Positions 1-11,730 of a stretch of DNA of 64,000 nucleotides are shown here, piece by piece. How positions within the stretch are numbered: position 1 is the stretch's first letter; each line of letters begins with the position of its first letter. The translations under genes were made by a program, and so were the position numbers. The notes under the pieces were generated by a model, which was not told where the DNA came from, did no database searches, and was given only the letters and a program-made list of their open reading frames with translations. Source of the DNA: Sistotremastrum niveocremeum HHB9708 (Eukaryota > Basidiomycota > Agaricomycetes > Sistotremastrales > Sistotremastraceae); assembly GCA_001630475.1 (NCBI GenBank), contig KV419411.1, positions 1 to 64,000 of the forward strand, in the 5' to 3' direction.

Positions 1-3000
1 TCACTCATCGCCTGTACAGACTATATTTCGTACAGGTAGTTCTAGCTAATATATACTGAGTGCTTGTAACAGACACTGAGACTATATTTCGTACACTTGC
101 TGTGTCCTCTGTCAATGTCACAACCAAACTCCGAGACCTGGATTCTGAATCAGATCTTTCACTGGTTGGAGGGTCGCGGAAACGGCCGTGATTGCCCTTG
201 AACGTGGAGAAGTCCTCCCGGTGAATATCCCGCCGACCCAACGAGAGCGATCGTCGTGTTCTTTTGTGGGTCCTGGGCCCGCCTTGGATCAGATTCTTTC
301 CTATTTGTGATGGTTGACCGACGTTTCGCGAACACAGCCAACAGGCATGCCAGGGTTGCTCACCCGAATACGTCCGAAGGTCGTAACTTGTTCCTCTAGG
401 CACTGTCTACGATGAAATCTGGTGGGAGGAGATACTGATTTCCTTACGACCCTTCTGTTGCGAGATACTATCGGGTGAATACTTCGATTTCCAGTTCCTC
501 AAAGCTTATTGGACGAATGTTTGCTCGGTCCCGTCGATCGTGAGGCGATACAAGCTGCAGCGACTCGTGAATGCTTCTCCAATTTCGACCAATGTTATTG
601 ATGACTGTCTGTGGGTCTACGTCGTTGCATTCCGGATGATAAATTGACAATGATAGATCTCACCAGGCTCGACCAATCGTATAGTACCCTCAGAGTCCCG
701 CACTCGGGTCGTAGGATTTATGAACCGAATCTGCTTGTTGACATCATGTCAGCGGAGAAGTCTACTGTCTTGGTCTTCGCGCCGAACTCGCCTGAGACTT
801 TGGCTGTTCTGTTCAGGGTCAAATGAGTTTATTACCACCGTTAGGTCTGTCACACACTTCCCATCAGGTTGAGTCCGGGCACCAGTCACGTACAAAGTGC
901 GTTCACCAATGAACCTTAAATTGCAAGTCCGTCAGAGATGCCATATGTCTCGTGACTGAGATCCGTGCAAGACGGATCCCACGAGGCATCGGCCTTCTTT
1001 TCTTACATGCAGACCTCGCGAACTCTCCAGGATCGGGTCCGTAGAACTGCAAGTTTTGGGATTTATTGAGCATTGAAGTCAAATGCTCTGATCTAGAGAG
1101 TGTTCGAGAAAACTTACTCCCAAGTGAAGAACGACCAAGCGTTCAGGGACTCGTGGACCAATCGTCCCTGAATATTATTACGTTGATGACACTAGAAGTC
1201 CATTCGTGTCGCGATCTCTTCGGTTGCTCGACTACCACGTCTGAAATGTCATTTTAAGGACCACGAGGTCACTGACTCGGATTCATCACGAAGAGCTTCC
1301 AAATCAAGCGGAATTCCGTGGTACGGATGTTTCTGGAAGTTTGACACTCAACCAATCAACAAACAACAAGGACCCACCATAGGAGTGTACCAATCGATCT
1401 CATTCTCTTGCGTTACGAGTCCGAGCCGCTAACACGCCTCCCCGAAAGGGGGTAGAAGGACCAACAAACAGAATTTTTTCGACGTCAAATGAAAAGAGAC
1501 CGGTTCAGTCGCCTTATATGCACGCCCCCTTGTGCCCAATTTCATTCAAAATTCCGGGATCGGAAACGGGATCAAAACTGATCACAGCCAAAGAGTCAAT
1601 CAGACTACGACCGAGATCGCTCTCCTTGTCTACCCAATCCTATTTTGAGCGCAAAGCGCCCCCCCCCCCTCTTGACGCTAGGGATTGATGTCCCCGTCGA
1701 GAATGGTGGGTACACTAATGCCCTCACATGTATCTCGATGTAGTAGGCACCCTCTCAGGGGCTACACGTGAAGGCCCCTTACAGACCAGGCGCACAATAG
1801 CAAACGCAATCTCGCTGCGCAATTGATGGCTTGGAATGACTCGGTATTATATGCCAAGCACGTGCACAATAACTTTCAAAAACCTAGTGTGGCGAAGCTC
1901 TTGGGCCGTCGTGACGTCGTTCTTGGTCTCGGGATCAAATCTCGGGCTCGAATGTGAGAGAATGTGAGAGAAAAGAGCACACACAATTGGTCAGGACAGT
2001 GAATCGATGCGTTACTCTTGTAGTCCTGCATGAGAGTTGTGACTCCATAATGGGCTTGCGAAGAGATCAACTGGATACTATAGATACTCAGAAAAACCAA
2101 AAGTGTATCAGGGGTGCTTTTGCGCCAATACAAGACTTCTCTGACGTTAGAGCTACGTTTAATCCTGTTAAGAGAGACGGTGTATCCACCCGCAGCGAGA
2201 CTCGTAGGCAGCTCGAACACATTGTCAGATTAACGCCGCATGCAGGAGGGTGATTGCCTGAGGCTATCAAGAATATCGCGTGGGGCAGTTATGAACAGCG
2301 GTCGCTTAGCGCTTCGATGCCTAATGAGTTGAATTTCGATTGGCAGGTCTGGAGGGAGGTCTGCTGCCTCCGCGTTTCACCTTGCAGTTATCGCCGTCGA
2401 AAGGGGGCATACGGGTCGATCTTTGTCGTGAGTAGATCTGACACTCAAGAATTACGGAGATAGAGCTCAGAAAATTTGATTGTCAGGTCTTCTCTGGCAT
2501 AAAATAGTAGACCTAGTGGATGGAACGAGTAAATTCAACTACATCCGTGATCAAGAGGTAATCCCGGGAAGGCAGTGCTAGTCGCCTATAATATGGGCGG
2601 CAGGATGAGTACTTTAGGAATCCACGAAAACTAGGGGGTTGACGCTGAAGATGAAGACATTTGGTATATGATAGGAAACGCAGAGCCTACTCGCAGACGA
2701 AACGACTAGAAGCGAGCCCCGAGACGATAGATGGGTGGGAGGGACCGCGTAGTTATGGAGAAGAGCCGGACCGTGGAGAAATCCAGCTTGTCACAAAGTT
2801 TCCTGCCCAAAGTATTAACAATATCCAGCCGAGAGAAGCCGAGAAACATGATGAGACAAGACGACGCCACCGTTCATAGTCGCAGAAGAGGCTGCGGTTG
2901 AGAGCATCTAAGCTCATAAGAGGGCAAAAAACTGCGATAACAGTCAACTTTAGTCAAGCGCTGATGGCGGTACAACACAAAAAAACTGTGAATTGAAGGT

Positions 3001-3108
3001 AGGCGCCAACTAGGATGACGCAAGCGCATCTCGGCACGGCATAGGCGAAACACGCGCAGCCCTCGGAGGACATCGGCTTGTCTCGGTTCGGCTCGTCACG
3101 TCGATAAG
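1..3108. other. No gene recognised; mostly non-coding
   Basis: I recognise no gene here. Short open frames exist on both strands (for example 611-826 + and 1876-2220 -), but none shows a domain, a consistent splice pattern or a family resemblance. A run of ten C residues lies near 1661-1670. The tract may hold decayed gene remnants or the distal promoter of the BTB gene. Confidence 0.5.
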
Positions 3109-4275
3109 ATGTCAAGCTCGACCAAAATGTTCAGGGGCCAATCAATCGACGCAGCCACTGAAAGTCATCGCATACGACACAAAGATTTGTGGTTCGAAGA
3201 TGGATCGGTTACCATCTTATTGAAACTCCCGGATGGTACGACCGAGTGTCGGCTACATCGCAATTTTCTGGAGCGATTATCTCTTACTTTCCTGTCACAA
3301 TCTCAGAGATTGTCCTATCAGGGCTCAATTGAAAACATGCCTGAGTCGCCTGAAGATGCTCAAGACTTCTCCGAGGACGATTCCGAAGATTTAGAGGCCC
3401 TTCTCCTTCATGTTTATCACATAAAGTCCGCTTGTCCCAGCTTTACCCGCCAATTGATTTTGTTCAAAAAATCGGATCTAGCCCCATTATTTTGAATCTG
3501 ACCTTCGACAAAATCGCATCTATACTCCGGGCGTCGCAGAAATACGGATTTGAGAGCATCGGTGATGCTGCTCGAGCATCATTCCAGGAACTATACCCGT
3601 CAGATCCATTCGCTGAATTCGCGAATTGGAAACGGACCGAAGAGGCAGCCCTTTTGAGTGTGAAGTATTTCATCGAACCCGTGAGTGGAATCTTTCTCTT
3701 TGATCTGCTCCCGAGCAATTAATAATCTTGATGATTAGACAATAAAACCACTTTTATACACTCTGATTACCGAAGTCGGCCTTGGATTAGATGAAAATGA
3801 AGATCCCAATGCTCCGATAAACGATCAGCCCCTACCTCGGCACAAGGAAGATACTGATCTTCAGATCAACGCCAACATCGTCGATCGATGTCGCTATGGA
3901 TTTCACAAGATCACACAAGCATTCACGCCATCACTATTCCAACCTACAAATTCAGGTCACATGAAGTGCACCGGCAAGTCCTCTCCTACTTTCCAATTAT
4001 CCTGATAGCAGCATACTAATTGAGAATCAGATATTCTTGCAGGTCGATGGTCAGATTTGGTCGTTATTCCAGCTCTGCAACACAGCTGGGCATCAATGCC
4101 AATCCAGGCTCTTCGCGAAATTCGTAAGATTGACTGGGCTGCCGAAGGCGTATGTGGGACCTGCTGTCTTCAAAAAGACGAAGATTGGAAGAAAGAAGCA
4201 GAAGAATTCTGGGAGCAGCTGGATGATCTACTACAGCTGCCGGATTACAAGAAGAGTAATGTCTTCAGAGGATAG
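3109..4275 (+). CDS. BTB/POZ domain protein
   Basis: Putative fungal BTB/POZ protein of about 334 residues, a fold usually used for dimerisation or as a Cullin-3 adaptor. Exons read as 3109-3411, 3441-3680, 3739-3955 and 4031-4275. The N-terminus carries the BTB core: residues around DLWFEDGSVTILL, then L-H-R-N-F-L-E. An acidic loop follows, then the helical segment FDKIASILRASQKYGFESI typical of basidiomycete BTB proteins. The C-terminal half contains the recurring ALREIRKIDWAAEG and WKKEAEEFWEQLDDLLQL segments seen in this family. The second and third introns are ordinary (58 and 75 nt). The first would be only 29 nt with clean GT and AG ends, and removing it restores the expected BTB reading; a small insertion is the alternative. 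No nuclear signal or other domain is visible. The target is unknown. Confidence 0.8.
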
Positions 4276-4574
4276 CTAAGGATAGCGACGACAGCGCGAT
4301 AGGATGAAGATCAATGCGAGATAATGTACGTGAAGATGCGAAAATAAGACGGAAGGAACGAATGTACCGAAGAGATGACACCTGCTACAACAATATCTAA
4401 TTGCCGAAGCTTCAAGTATTCAGTCCGAAAATGAGCATAATGTCAACATCATGCAGCGGATAGTACACCTCGAGAGGCGACTATCCAAGCTCAATCAACC
4501 AGCGATCGAACAGACTCATTGGATAATCTGGGAGAACAATGACGTGGAGAGGAGTTGGGAGAGCGTCAAAGATT
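4276..4574. other. Convergent 3' intergenic region
   Basis: Short gap between the 3' ends of the BTB gene (+) and the kinase gene (-). It should hold the two polyadenylation regions. I see nothing else in it. Confidence 0.5.
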
Positions 4575-6451
4575 CTATAGGCGTACCGCTCGCCGCAGCA
4601 TAGGAGCAGGTGACTTTCTTCGAGAAGGTCTGGAAAGTGTTCGCTGGCGGACGAAACCAGCCGGCTGACCAGCATTGTTTCCATCAACGAGGAAGGCTCT
4701 GGTAGGAAGGGAGGTAGCTGGACGTTGTATTGCTCTTTCAATGTCGGCTTCATATCCGATCTCATCCATGGCCCTTCGCAAGGGCGACGCCGGAGAATTT
4801 GTAGCCGACCGACGTAAAATGGTTTGAATTCCAATGCGCTCATTGTGGTAAGCCCCATCGGTCGTCGGAGAGTTGACGATCGTTGATCGAGAGTCATATT
4901 GGATAATGTTGAAGTTCTTGGGAGATACGCAACGCTGAACCGAGGGATTCGGAACCCAACGACTAGCGTGGGAACTGCCCTCAGAGTTATCCCCCGGATT
5001 ACTCGTGGAAGTATCATTGATCAAATTTTGCAGCAAATTGAGCGTTCTCTCTTGTCTTGTTGCCTGAGGCTCATGGCGTTGTATCCGATCTGCACGCGAT
5101 CTTTGAAACATTACTGGAGGAACAGAATGTCTTCCCGGCGTTTGCCGATTCTCCCGAGAGAAGTATGGAACGCTGTTGCCTCGCAAAGCGAAGGAAGGGA
5201 TATCTGACGGCGCAGACGGGACTCTTGGAATATTGATTCAGCAAGACAGTTCACATCAAAGGACAACCAATCTCACCTGAACGATGTTATAGCTGCCGAC
5301 ACGTCATCGGCGCTTGGTCGGTTCGTGTTGTCGGACTGCCAGCACTCCAGACATACGGTCCACAACCTCGATACGAGATACTGAGATTGATGCATATTCC
5401 CGCCGGTCACGCATACGTCATCAAAAGGAAGTTCCTTCTGTAGCATAGCGGCTATCACCTGGACATCCAGTTTGTAAGACACGTATGGCGCAGCTAAGAT
5501 AGCTAATTCCTATGGCCGTGTAACAATGTCATTATTCGAAACTGAAGAAGGAGATATATGACGTACCATTAGTGTACACCCCACTGACCACATATCACTT
5601 CCTTTGCTGGGAGTTTGAGAATTGCCCAGCACAAGCTCCGGTGCCATCCACCTCAGACTTCCGCGAATCGTCCCCGAGCTCGTGAATGACGTTCCAGAGT
5701 TGGATTGCAGATATCTATTATTCTCCAAGAATGTCGAGACTCCGAAGTCAGCTAGCACCGCACTTCCCGAATCGTTGATCAAGACGTTGGACTGAAGCAT
5801 TTGTAAGAAAGCACTAGGAAATGAAATACGAGTGCGCACCCCTTTGATATCGCGATGAACGATGTTCATAGAGTGGAGATATGAGACGCCACGTAGCAGT
5901 CCTTCAAGCTGGGCAATTGAATGAACAATCTGAGACAATGATACAAACTGGGAGTATACGACTCACGATACTCAGACGATTAACGTCGGGATGTGCCCAG
6001 AGGTACCGGACAGCATCTCCACGCTCCATGAAAGGGGACACGAGGGAGAGTATAGCAATTCCATCAGCCTCTTCATGAGGTGTCGCAGGTGAGAAACAAT
6101 ATCCCAAGAAAGGCAAGATATTCGGATGCTTGAGAAGTGACCACAGCTTCATTTCTTTCTTCATCGTCTGAAGATGTACGTTCAAATGTGCACATGTGGC
6201 CAACGTCCAAATCTGATACTCACCTGGGCTACACGCTCTCTTGATGTGCGTCGTATGCGATAGTTACGAATGACTTTCACCGCAACCGCTATTCTATCAC
6301 AGCGCGCTTTGTATATATCGCAGTATCCTCCACCATCTATGGGGAGGCCGTTGCCCGAGAAATCGATTGAGCTTGTGAGATCTGGTACGTGTGGGAAGGC
6401 ATGACGGCTGGCATCGATCCCCAACTTCGAAGTTCTCGCCGTATCAGACAT
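4575..6451 (-). CDS. Protein kinase, tyrosine-kinase-like (TKL) type
   Basis: Predicted cytosolic protein kinase of about 541 residues. Six exons are read on the minus strand: 6451-6224, 6167-5967, 5929-5840, 5791-5567, 5509-5277 and 5223-4575. Visible kinase motifs, in order, are a glycine loop (GGGYCDIYKA), the VAVK lysine, the catalytic loop HRDIKGSNVLI, the DFG loop in LADFGVSTF, the activation-segment end RWMAPEL and the closing RPSADDV helix. The Lys in HRDIK points to Ser/Thr specificity. The W-x-x-C-x-x-C-W pattern before RPS is that of the TKL group expanded in mushroom-forming fungi. After the kinase domain a polar, Arg/Ser-rich tail of about 210 residues has no recognised domain. 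Its first exon junction needs the acceptor at 5224; a nearer-looking AG at 5204 gives an early stop. The start ATG precedes a plausible N-terminus. The substrate is unknown. Confidence 0.85.
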
Positions 6452-7030
6452 AATTTCTAGGACTGAGATTTAGTGAGGTTCGATCACGGAAATCAAAGTG
6501 TAGTCGTTCACTTTGGGTAGGTATGACCTCGGTCTGGACGCCGGTCTCTAGGACATGCCAGTGGAGAATGAAGAAGAGGGTGAAGAGCGAATCACGAACA
6601 TCACTTCATGGCTGTTTGCTAAACGAGGCAATGGCAAGGTTTTCGCGCCGACTCTGCGTGTTTTTGTCGTGCTCGTAGACTGACAGTCATGGCGTGTTTC
6701 AACCATGCAAGCCAAGCTCTGCGTTGCGTAAGCAGAACCAAGCAAGAGCAAATCCCGGCTTCGGCTTCGACCGTTTATTATTTCGCCTCGATTATTTGGC
6801 CTTCTCGGGTCTGACCTGTTCTAACCCCCTCTGTGCCGATTAGGCCTTCTACAGATTCAAGTTCATACACAATTTCATAAGCATCGCTCGACAACCTGCC
6901 CCAAATCTCTGTCCATCATAGTCGGTCCGGTAAGCATTTTCCTGATTGCTTTTTCGTCAGTTGTTCCGTACTCTCGACATCTCTGTCAGAAGACACTCGT
7001 GACTCCGATTTTTTCCTCACCAAACACATC
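6452..7030. other. Kinase upstream region
   Basis: No gene seen. The tract holds the promoter of the minus-strand kinase gene and the 3' flank of the phosphotransferase gene. Short pyrimidine-rich runs occur but no clear TATA box. Confidence 0.4.
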
Positions 7031-8480
7031 TCAGGTACATATATAAGATAGCAGATTGTGAAGTCTATGAAGCGCATCATTCTCTGGGGTTCCCTTGGGA
7101 GCGTCCTTGATCCACCCCCGCACTAGAACCCTCAACCTCTGCAGCCAGATCTCTTGTGATTTCTCGCTCGTCGGAACATTCATAAGAATCCACTCCAATG
7201 CCCTAAGAGCCCCTCCTTCATCGAGGGCATGTCCAATCTTTGGTACAATCTTCGATATAACCTCCATCCTTATCTTGCGTAACTGAGGATTATCGAATAT
7301 GGGCATCGACAAAGGCACCACCTTCCACAAAGGCACCACCTTCCACAAAGGCACCACCTTCCACAAAGGCATGATACGTGCATCATCCCATCGATTGACT
7401 CCCACTATCTTAGAGGGATCGTCAGGATCCACGATCACTGAGGCCAAATTTCCGAAGTCAGGGTGAGAGAGATAGAAAAGGTCGGGAGACATCCCTGCAG
7501 TCACTTTACCCGCCTCAATAACCGCGTGAAGCGCCCGAATAATATCTGTTTGATTATCCAACCATATTGTTTTGGGATCCTCGGAATTCAAAGGTAAGAC
7601 TTCTCCCCTTTTCTTCTCTTGAACTTCCAAGACGGCCTGACACAGCACCTCCAGGTAGGATTTCGTGTCTTTCCACGGGCCGACCCACGAGGTGACAGTG
7701 TGATCCGTGTCTACAGGAAGTGTAACTTCCATCGGTCCAACCACGAACTTCCGTTTGTTTTGATCATGGTATAGGCTTCCGAAGCGCTTGAAAGTTCGAC
7801 TGAAGAGCTGACTTTCGTATGTAGCGATCTTCCGCGCAACCTTCTCTTTGACATGGGGCTCCAAGGAATCCCACACGGAATCTAATGATATTCCAGGGAT
7901 CTAGGCGCAACTTTCGTGAGACCGAGAACTTGACGGGTTTGTAGGGTACCATTGCTTACACGTCTTTGGATGATGTATGCGCACCCGATGTTCTTTGTAG
8001 TATTCAGATCCCATTCGTGGATCTCAGCAACTGGAATAGTGGTGTTCGGAAACAACCAGCGGAGAGTGGCGATCTAGACGACTATTTCTGTACACCGCCA
8101 CTCGTAATAGAAAGACCGACAGACCTCGGACTCAAGCTTCCTTTTCTCTGTCTCTCCTACAAGCCATATTATTCAATCGAGGTGCCATATAGTGAGCTGC
8201 TAGACCTTACCAATCTCTCCGTAACATCGGACTTGAAATTCCCGACCGTCGACAGTCACCATTCGATAGCTCTGAATGTGCGATATTTGTAAGAAACGAT
8301 GATGTGACTCAGACAATGGTAATCACAGTCTGAAGTTCATCTGACGGACATTCAGCTCAGAATGACATTGGGGAAGCGTGGTCTCATACCTCTTTTCAAA
8401 ATGCCTAGCTCACGACACGGCATAGACAATTCCACCTCAACGAGACGCTTGAGTCTCTCCAGCTCAATGTTTGGATGCAT
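7031..8480 (-). CDS. APH-like phosphotransferase (kinase-like fold)
   Basis: Member of the fungal phosphotransferase-enzyme family related to aminoglycoside phosphotransferases and choline kinases. Substrates of the fungal members are mostly unknown. The last exon, 7900-7031, carries the family landmarks: PGISLDSVWDSLEPH, and further on LSHPDFGNL, the counterpart of the HxDxxxxN catalytic loop. A stretch resembling the xxIDWE metal-binding site follows and reads VGVNRWDDARIMPLW, so the usual Asp of IDWE appears altered and activity is doubtful. Upstream exons 8073-7960, 8156-8125 and one ending at 8211 add LESEIATLRWLFPNTTIPV, the expected N-lobe. The introns are 59, 51 and 54 nt. The first exon is unresolved; an ATG at 8480 is a candidate. 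A six-residue unit is repeated in tandem after the catalytic region. Confidence 0.75.
7311..7371. repeat. 18-bp tandem repeat inside the phosphotransferase gene
   Basis: Three perfect copies of an 18-bp unit plus a partial fourth. On the minus strand each unit encodes the hexapeptide PLWKVV, so the array keeps the frame and lengthens the protein by steps of six residues just after the metal-site region. Confidence 0.9.
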
Positions 8481-9628
8481 AGAGGTCTGAGGTAGTACTT
8501 TGGAGGAAAATGGCTTGACTCAAGTGACTTTCAATCAGTGGTGAAAATGCAGAACGCGAGTCAGGAAGCGAAGTCGTCGGAATACTCCGACCGATCTCAA
8601 TGATCGACGCCACTTAAATTCTCCAATGTCACCTTCTATGGATTATTTAGCTGCTTTCGCATCTGACTTAGAGTCTCCAGGTACAGTTTTGAGTCCCGCA
8701 GTTTTACGAAGAAGGATGATTACTAGCAATAACAGTTTCCGCATAACAAAGCTTCCGCCACTGAAAATCTGACATCATCGTAAGCAATTCGCCTATAGAA
8801 TGAGTCACAGAACTACATAAACGAGCCTAAATCAATGGGCCTGATTAGCATCGGATCACCTGTCCCCTGTTTATAATACTGCTCTCAGGCGGCCTCTCGG
8901 CTTATCTCTGTCTATCTGGGCCGGACGACGCTGATTTTTTTGTCTGGACTATACATTAAGAGGTACTGCAAGTTAGCTGACGATGCCAATGAATCAGTGC
9001 GTCGACTGTGAAACTGAATTCGTAAACAACGCAACAGATGCTGGGGCAGAATTCTGGGCGGAGTTTCAATTTCTTCTCTATCCCATTACAACGTCCATGT
9101 CAAACGTCAAACGACAACTCAAACGCGATCCCGTCTCACGGCGACACGAACTCAACGAACCCTTGCTCATCGTGAGTGAACGATAGCTGTTCCCTGAAAT
9201 ATCCATCCTCATACGGCGTTCCGCAGATCCGAATTGTCCCTTAGACCCGAAGCTGCTACTGAGCTTTTAGCTCAGGAATCAGAAGCATTGCAGATGAACT
9301 ATTGGGACCATCCAAATCGTCGTCTATCGATACTTATAGCGCCATGCAAAGTTGAAAGATAATGTGAGTTCACTTCGTCCCGGTCAGTCATGTCAGCTCA
9401 TCTAAGCCGTGATCCCGCAAACGGAATAGCGCAAATTTGGGGAAATATTATCCGGTTTGACGGTTTGATCTCAATTCGGTGGTCAGTACTCCATACATTC
9501 GTTATTAGGTCGTAAAGCTCGACTTATTGGCCGTTTTGCCCCTGAATTTTCGTCAACGTCCGTGGCGTTTGTTCCTCGGTCGCCATTCTATTTCAGAGGA
9601 GCTCTACAACGTACGACTCAACCTCAAC
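8481..9628. other. Intergenic tract with an unresolved short ORF
   Basis: A short plus-strand frame starts at 8983 (67 codons). It runs into a strong GTGAGT donor at about 9171. A second open stretch to about 9360 reads like coding sequence (Leu/Glu/Ala-rich, then WDHPNRR) but does not join it in frame at the obvious acceptor. It may be a small gene with an unseen junction, or a remnant. No family recognised. Confidence 0.25.
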
Positions 9629-11730
9629 ATGTCGACTACGCCTACTAAGGAGTCATCATCGTCCTCCGAAGCCGCATGGACATCCGACGAACGGACGACT
9701 TCAGATAACATCACCACGAAATCCGAAGCCCATGATGAGACGGAAGAAGGGGGATGGGACGGTTGGATGGCGGTAGCTGGTTGGTGAGCCTCACCCATCC
9801 CTCAATCAATATACTCTCCTCACCGACGTTCGTAGTTGGTGCACTCAGTTCATCAGTGTGGGGTGCGTGATCAAATTCTCTTCGCGATCACATCGTTGAT
9901 CTAACAATAAGCCAGACATGCGAATGCTTTTGGAGTGTATGAAGCATTCTACGAGGAACAATATCTCAGCAACGAATCTAGTTCGGCTATCGCGTAAGCT
10001 CCCCATTCACTGCTTCATGTATCCCTAACTAAAGGTATACGACAACAGCTGGATCGGTAGCACACAACTCGCCCTCCTCTTCGGAATGGGCTTGATTGCT
10101 GGACCATTCTTCGACAAAGGATATTTGTACGTCATCTCCACCATCGCTCATTTAATTCTCATCATGCCATCACAGTCGTCTCCTCCTCCTTTCCTCAAGC
10201 GCTCTCTACATATTCTGCAACTTCATCTTATCAATCACAAAACCCCACCAATTCTACCAGGTACCCCCTCCCCCCCTCCCCCCTCAATCGCATTAATTCA
10301 GCCAAATCGTAGATCTTTCTCTCTCAAGGCCTCGGAATGGGTCTCGCGATGGGCATGATGTTAACTCCCACCGTCGGTCTAGTAGGCCATCATTTCCGAA
10401 AACGTCGCGGAGCTCTAGCACTCGGAATCGCCACGACTGGAGCTGCCATCGGCGGCACCGTCGATCCCATAATGTTGAATAATTTGATCAATAGAGGAGG
10501 CGGAGCTAGCGCTGAGTCGTTCCAGCGTGCGGTGAGGATAAACGGAGGATTGAATGCTGGATTATTGGTGTTGGCGAATCTGTTGATGAAGGAGAAGGAG
10601 AGCGCTGTGAAAGTTAAGAATCCGAAGGTCAATGTCCTTGGATTTCTAAAGGAGAGAGCGTATGTAACTATGTGCATCGGGTACGTTCATCATCTCATCT
10701 CTCATACCCTACACATCCTAAACGCTACGGTCACATAGATGGCTCCTCGCAAGTTTCGGAGTCTGGTTCCCCGTCGTCTACATCCAATTATTCTCCACCC
10801 TCCAAGGCTTCTCCCCCACATTCTCCTTCTACTCCGTAAGCCCTCCATCCTCTACCCCTTCCTATCTCATCCTTACGTTCTCAAACCAGCTCTCAATCCT
10901 CAACGGCGCCGCAATCCTCGGCCGCGTCCTCCCAAACTTCCTAGCAGACTACATCGGCGCACTCAATCTCTTGATACCCATGACGTTCGGAATGGGCGGT
11001 ACGGTCCTTGGATATCTTGGTGTGGGGAGTGTAGCTCAAGATGCGGTCGCAACTGCTATACTCGGGTTCTTCAACAACGGCTGTGAGTTCTTCGAACTTC
11101 CGCTTCGGTCGAGAGATGTTGGGGTTAATGAGATGTTGGTAGGTATATCGTTGATCATCGCTGCTTCTGCGAATTCGGCGAAACACAAAGGAGAAATCGG
11201 GTACAGATTCGCTCTCGCCTTATCTTCACGTTCTTTGCTAATCTCTGACTCTGCAACGTATTCAGTGCTAGAATCGGGATGGTCACTTCCTTCGTAGGTT
11301 CGTCCTCCATCCTCCTCCTCTCTTCTCCGTCCGCCGACTGATTACCGACGTAGCTATACCCACCCTCATCGGTCCACCCATCAACGGTGCGCTCTTAACA
11401 AGCAACTTTATCTGGTCCCGACCTATCATCTTCAGCGGGGTACGTCATCATCCCACTCTCAGAAAGACCGAATATTAATCGCAGATGTAGGCCTGTACAT
11501 TGATCGGCGGCGCATTCCTCGCTCTAGCACGTATATTCCAATCTTCGTCCAACCGGACCAACAGGGCGCGTATCATAATGGAGGTCCAACCTTCCAAGGG
11601 ATGTGCGTCGAGTGCTGGCGAAGCTCCTGCGTCGCCAAGCTCGCCTTCGCCTTCGATGAAAAATGACGATGAGAGGAAAGAGCATGGGACGCAGATGACG
11701 CAGATGTATGGAGGGATGGAACTCTCATGA
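9629..11730 (+). CDS. MFS permease 1, monocarboxylate-transporter type
   Basis: Plasma-membrane permease of the major facilitator superfamily, monocarboxylate-porter branch (MCT/SLC16-like), about 498 residues. Twelve exons are read: 9629-9783, 9836-9862, 9916-9993, 10049-10126, 10176-10260, 10313-10680, 10739-10835, 10890-11082, 11143-11200, 11266-11297, 11354-11439 and 11491-11730. Together they are a multiple of three. The polar N-tail ends in GGWDGWMAVAG. Helix 1 carries NAFGVYEAFY, helix 4 GLGMGLAMGMMLTP, then HHFRKRRGALALGIATTGAA. Helix 7 has VWFPVVYIQLF, followed by LGRVLPNFLAD and GPPINGALL. This is the normal layout for fungal MCT-like permeases. Substrates in the family are small carboxylates, nicotinate-like acids or riboflavin; none can be assigned here. 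It is followed by the Pro/Ser/His-rich gene, a pairing repeated inverted at 24-19 kb. Confidence 0.9.

Noticed and set aside
5-403. 132-codon minus-strand open frame at the window start
   Set aside because: No domain, no plausible splice context, biased composition; looks like a chance ORF.
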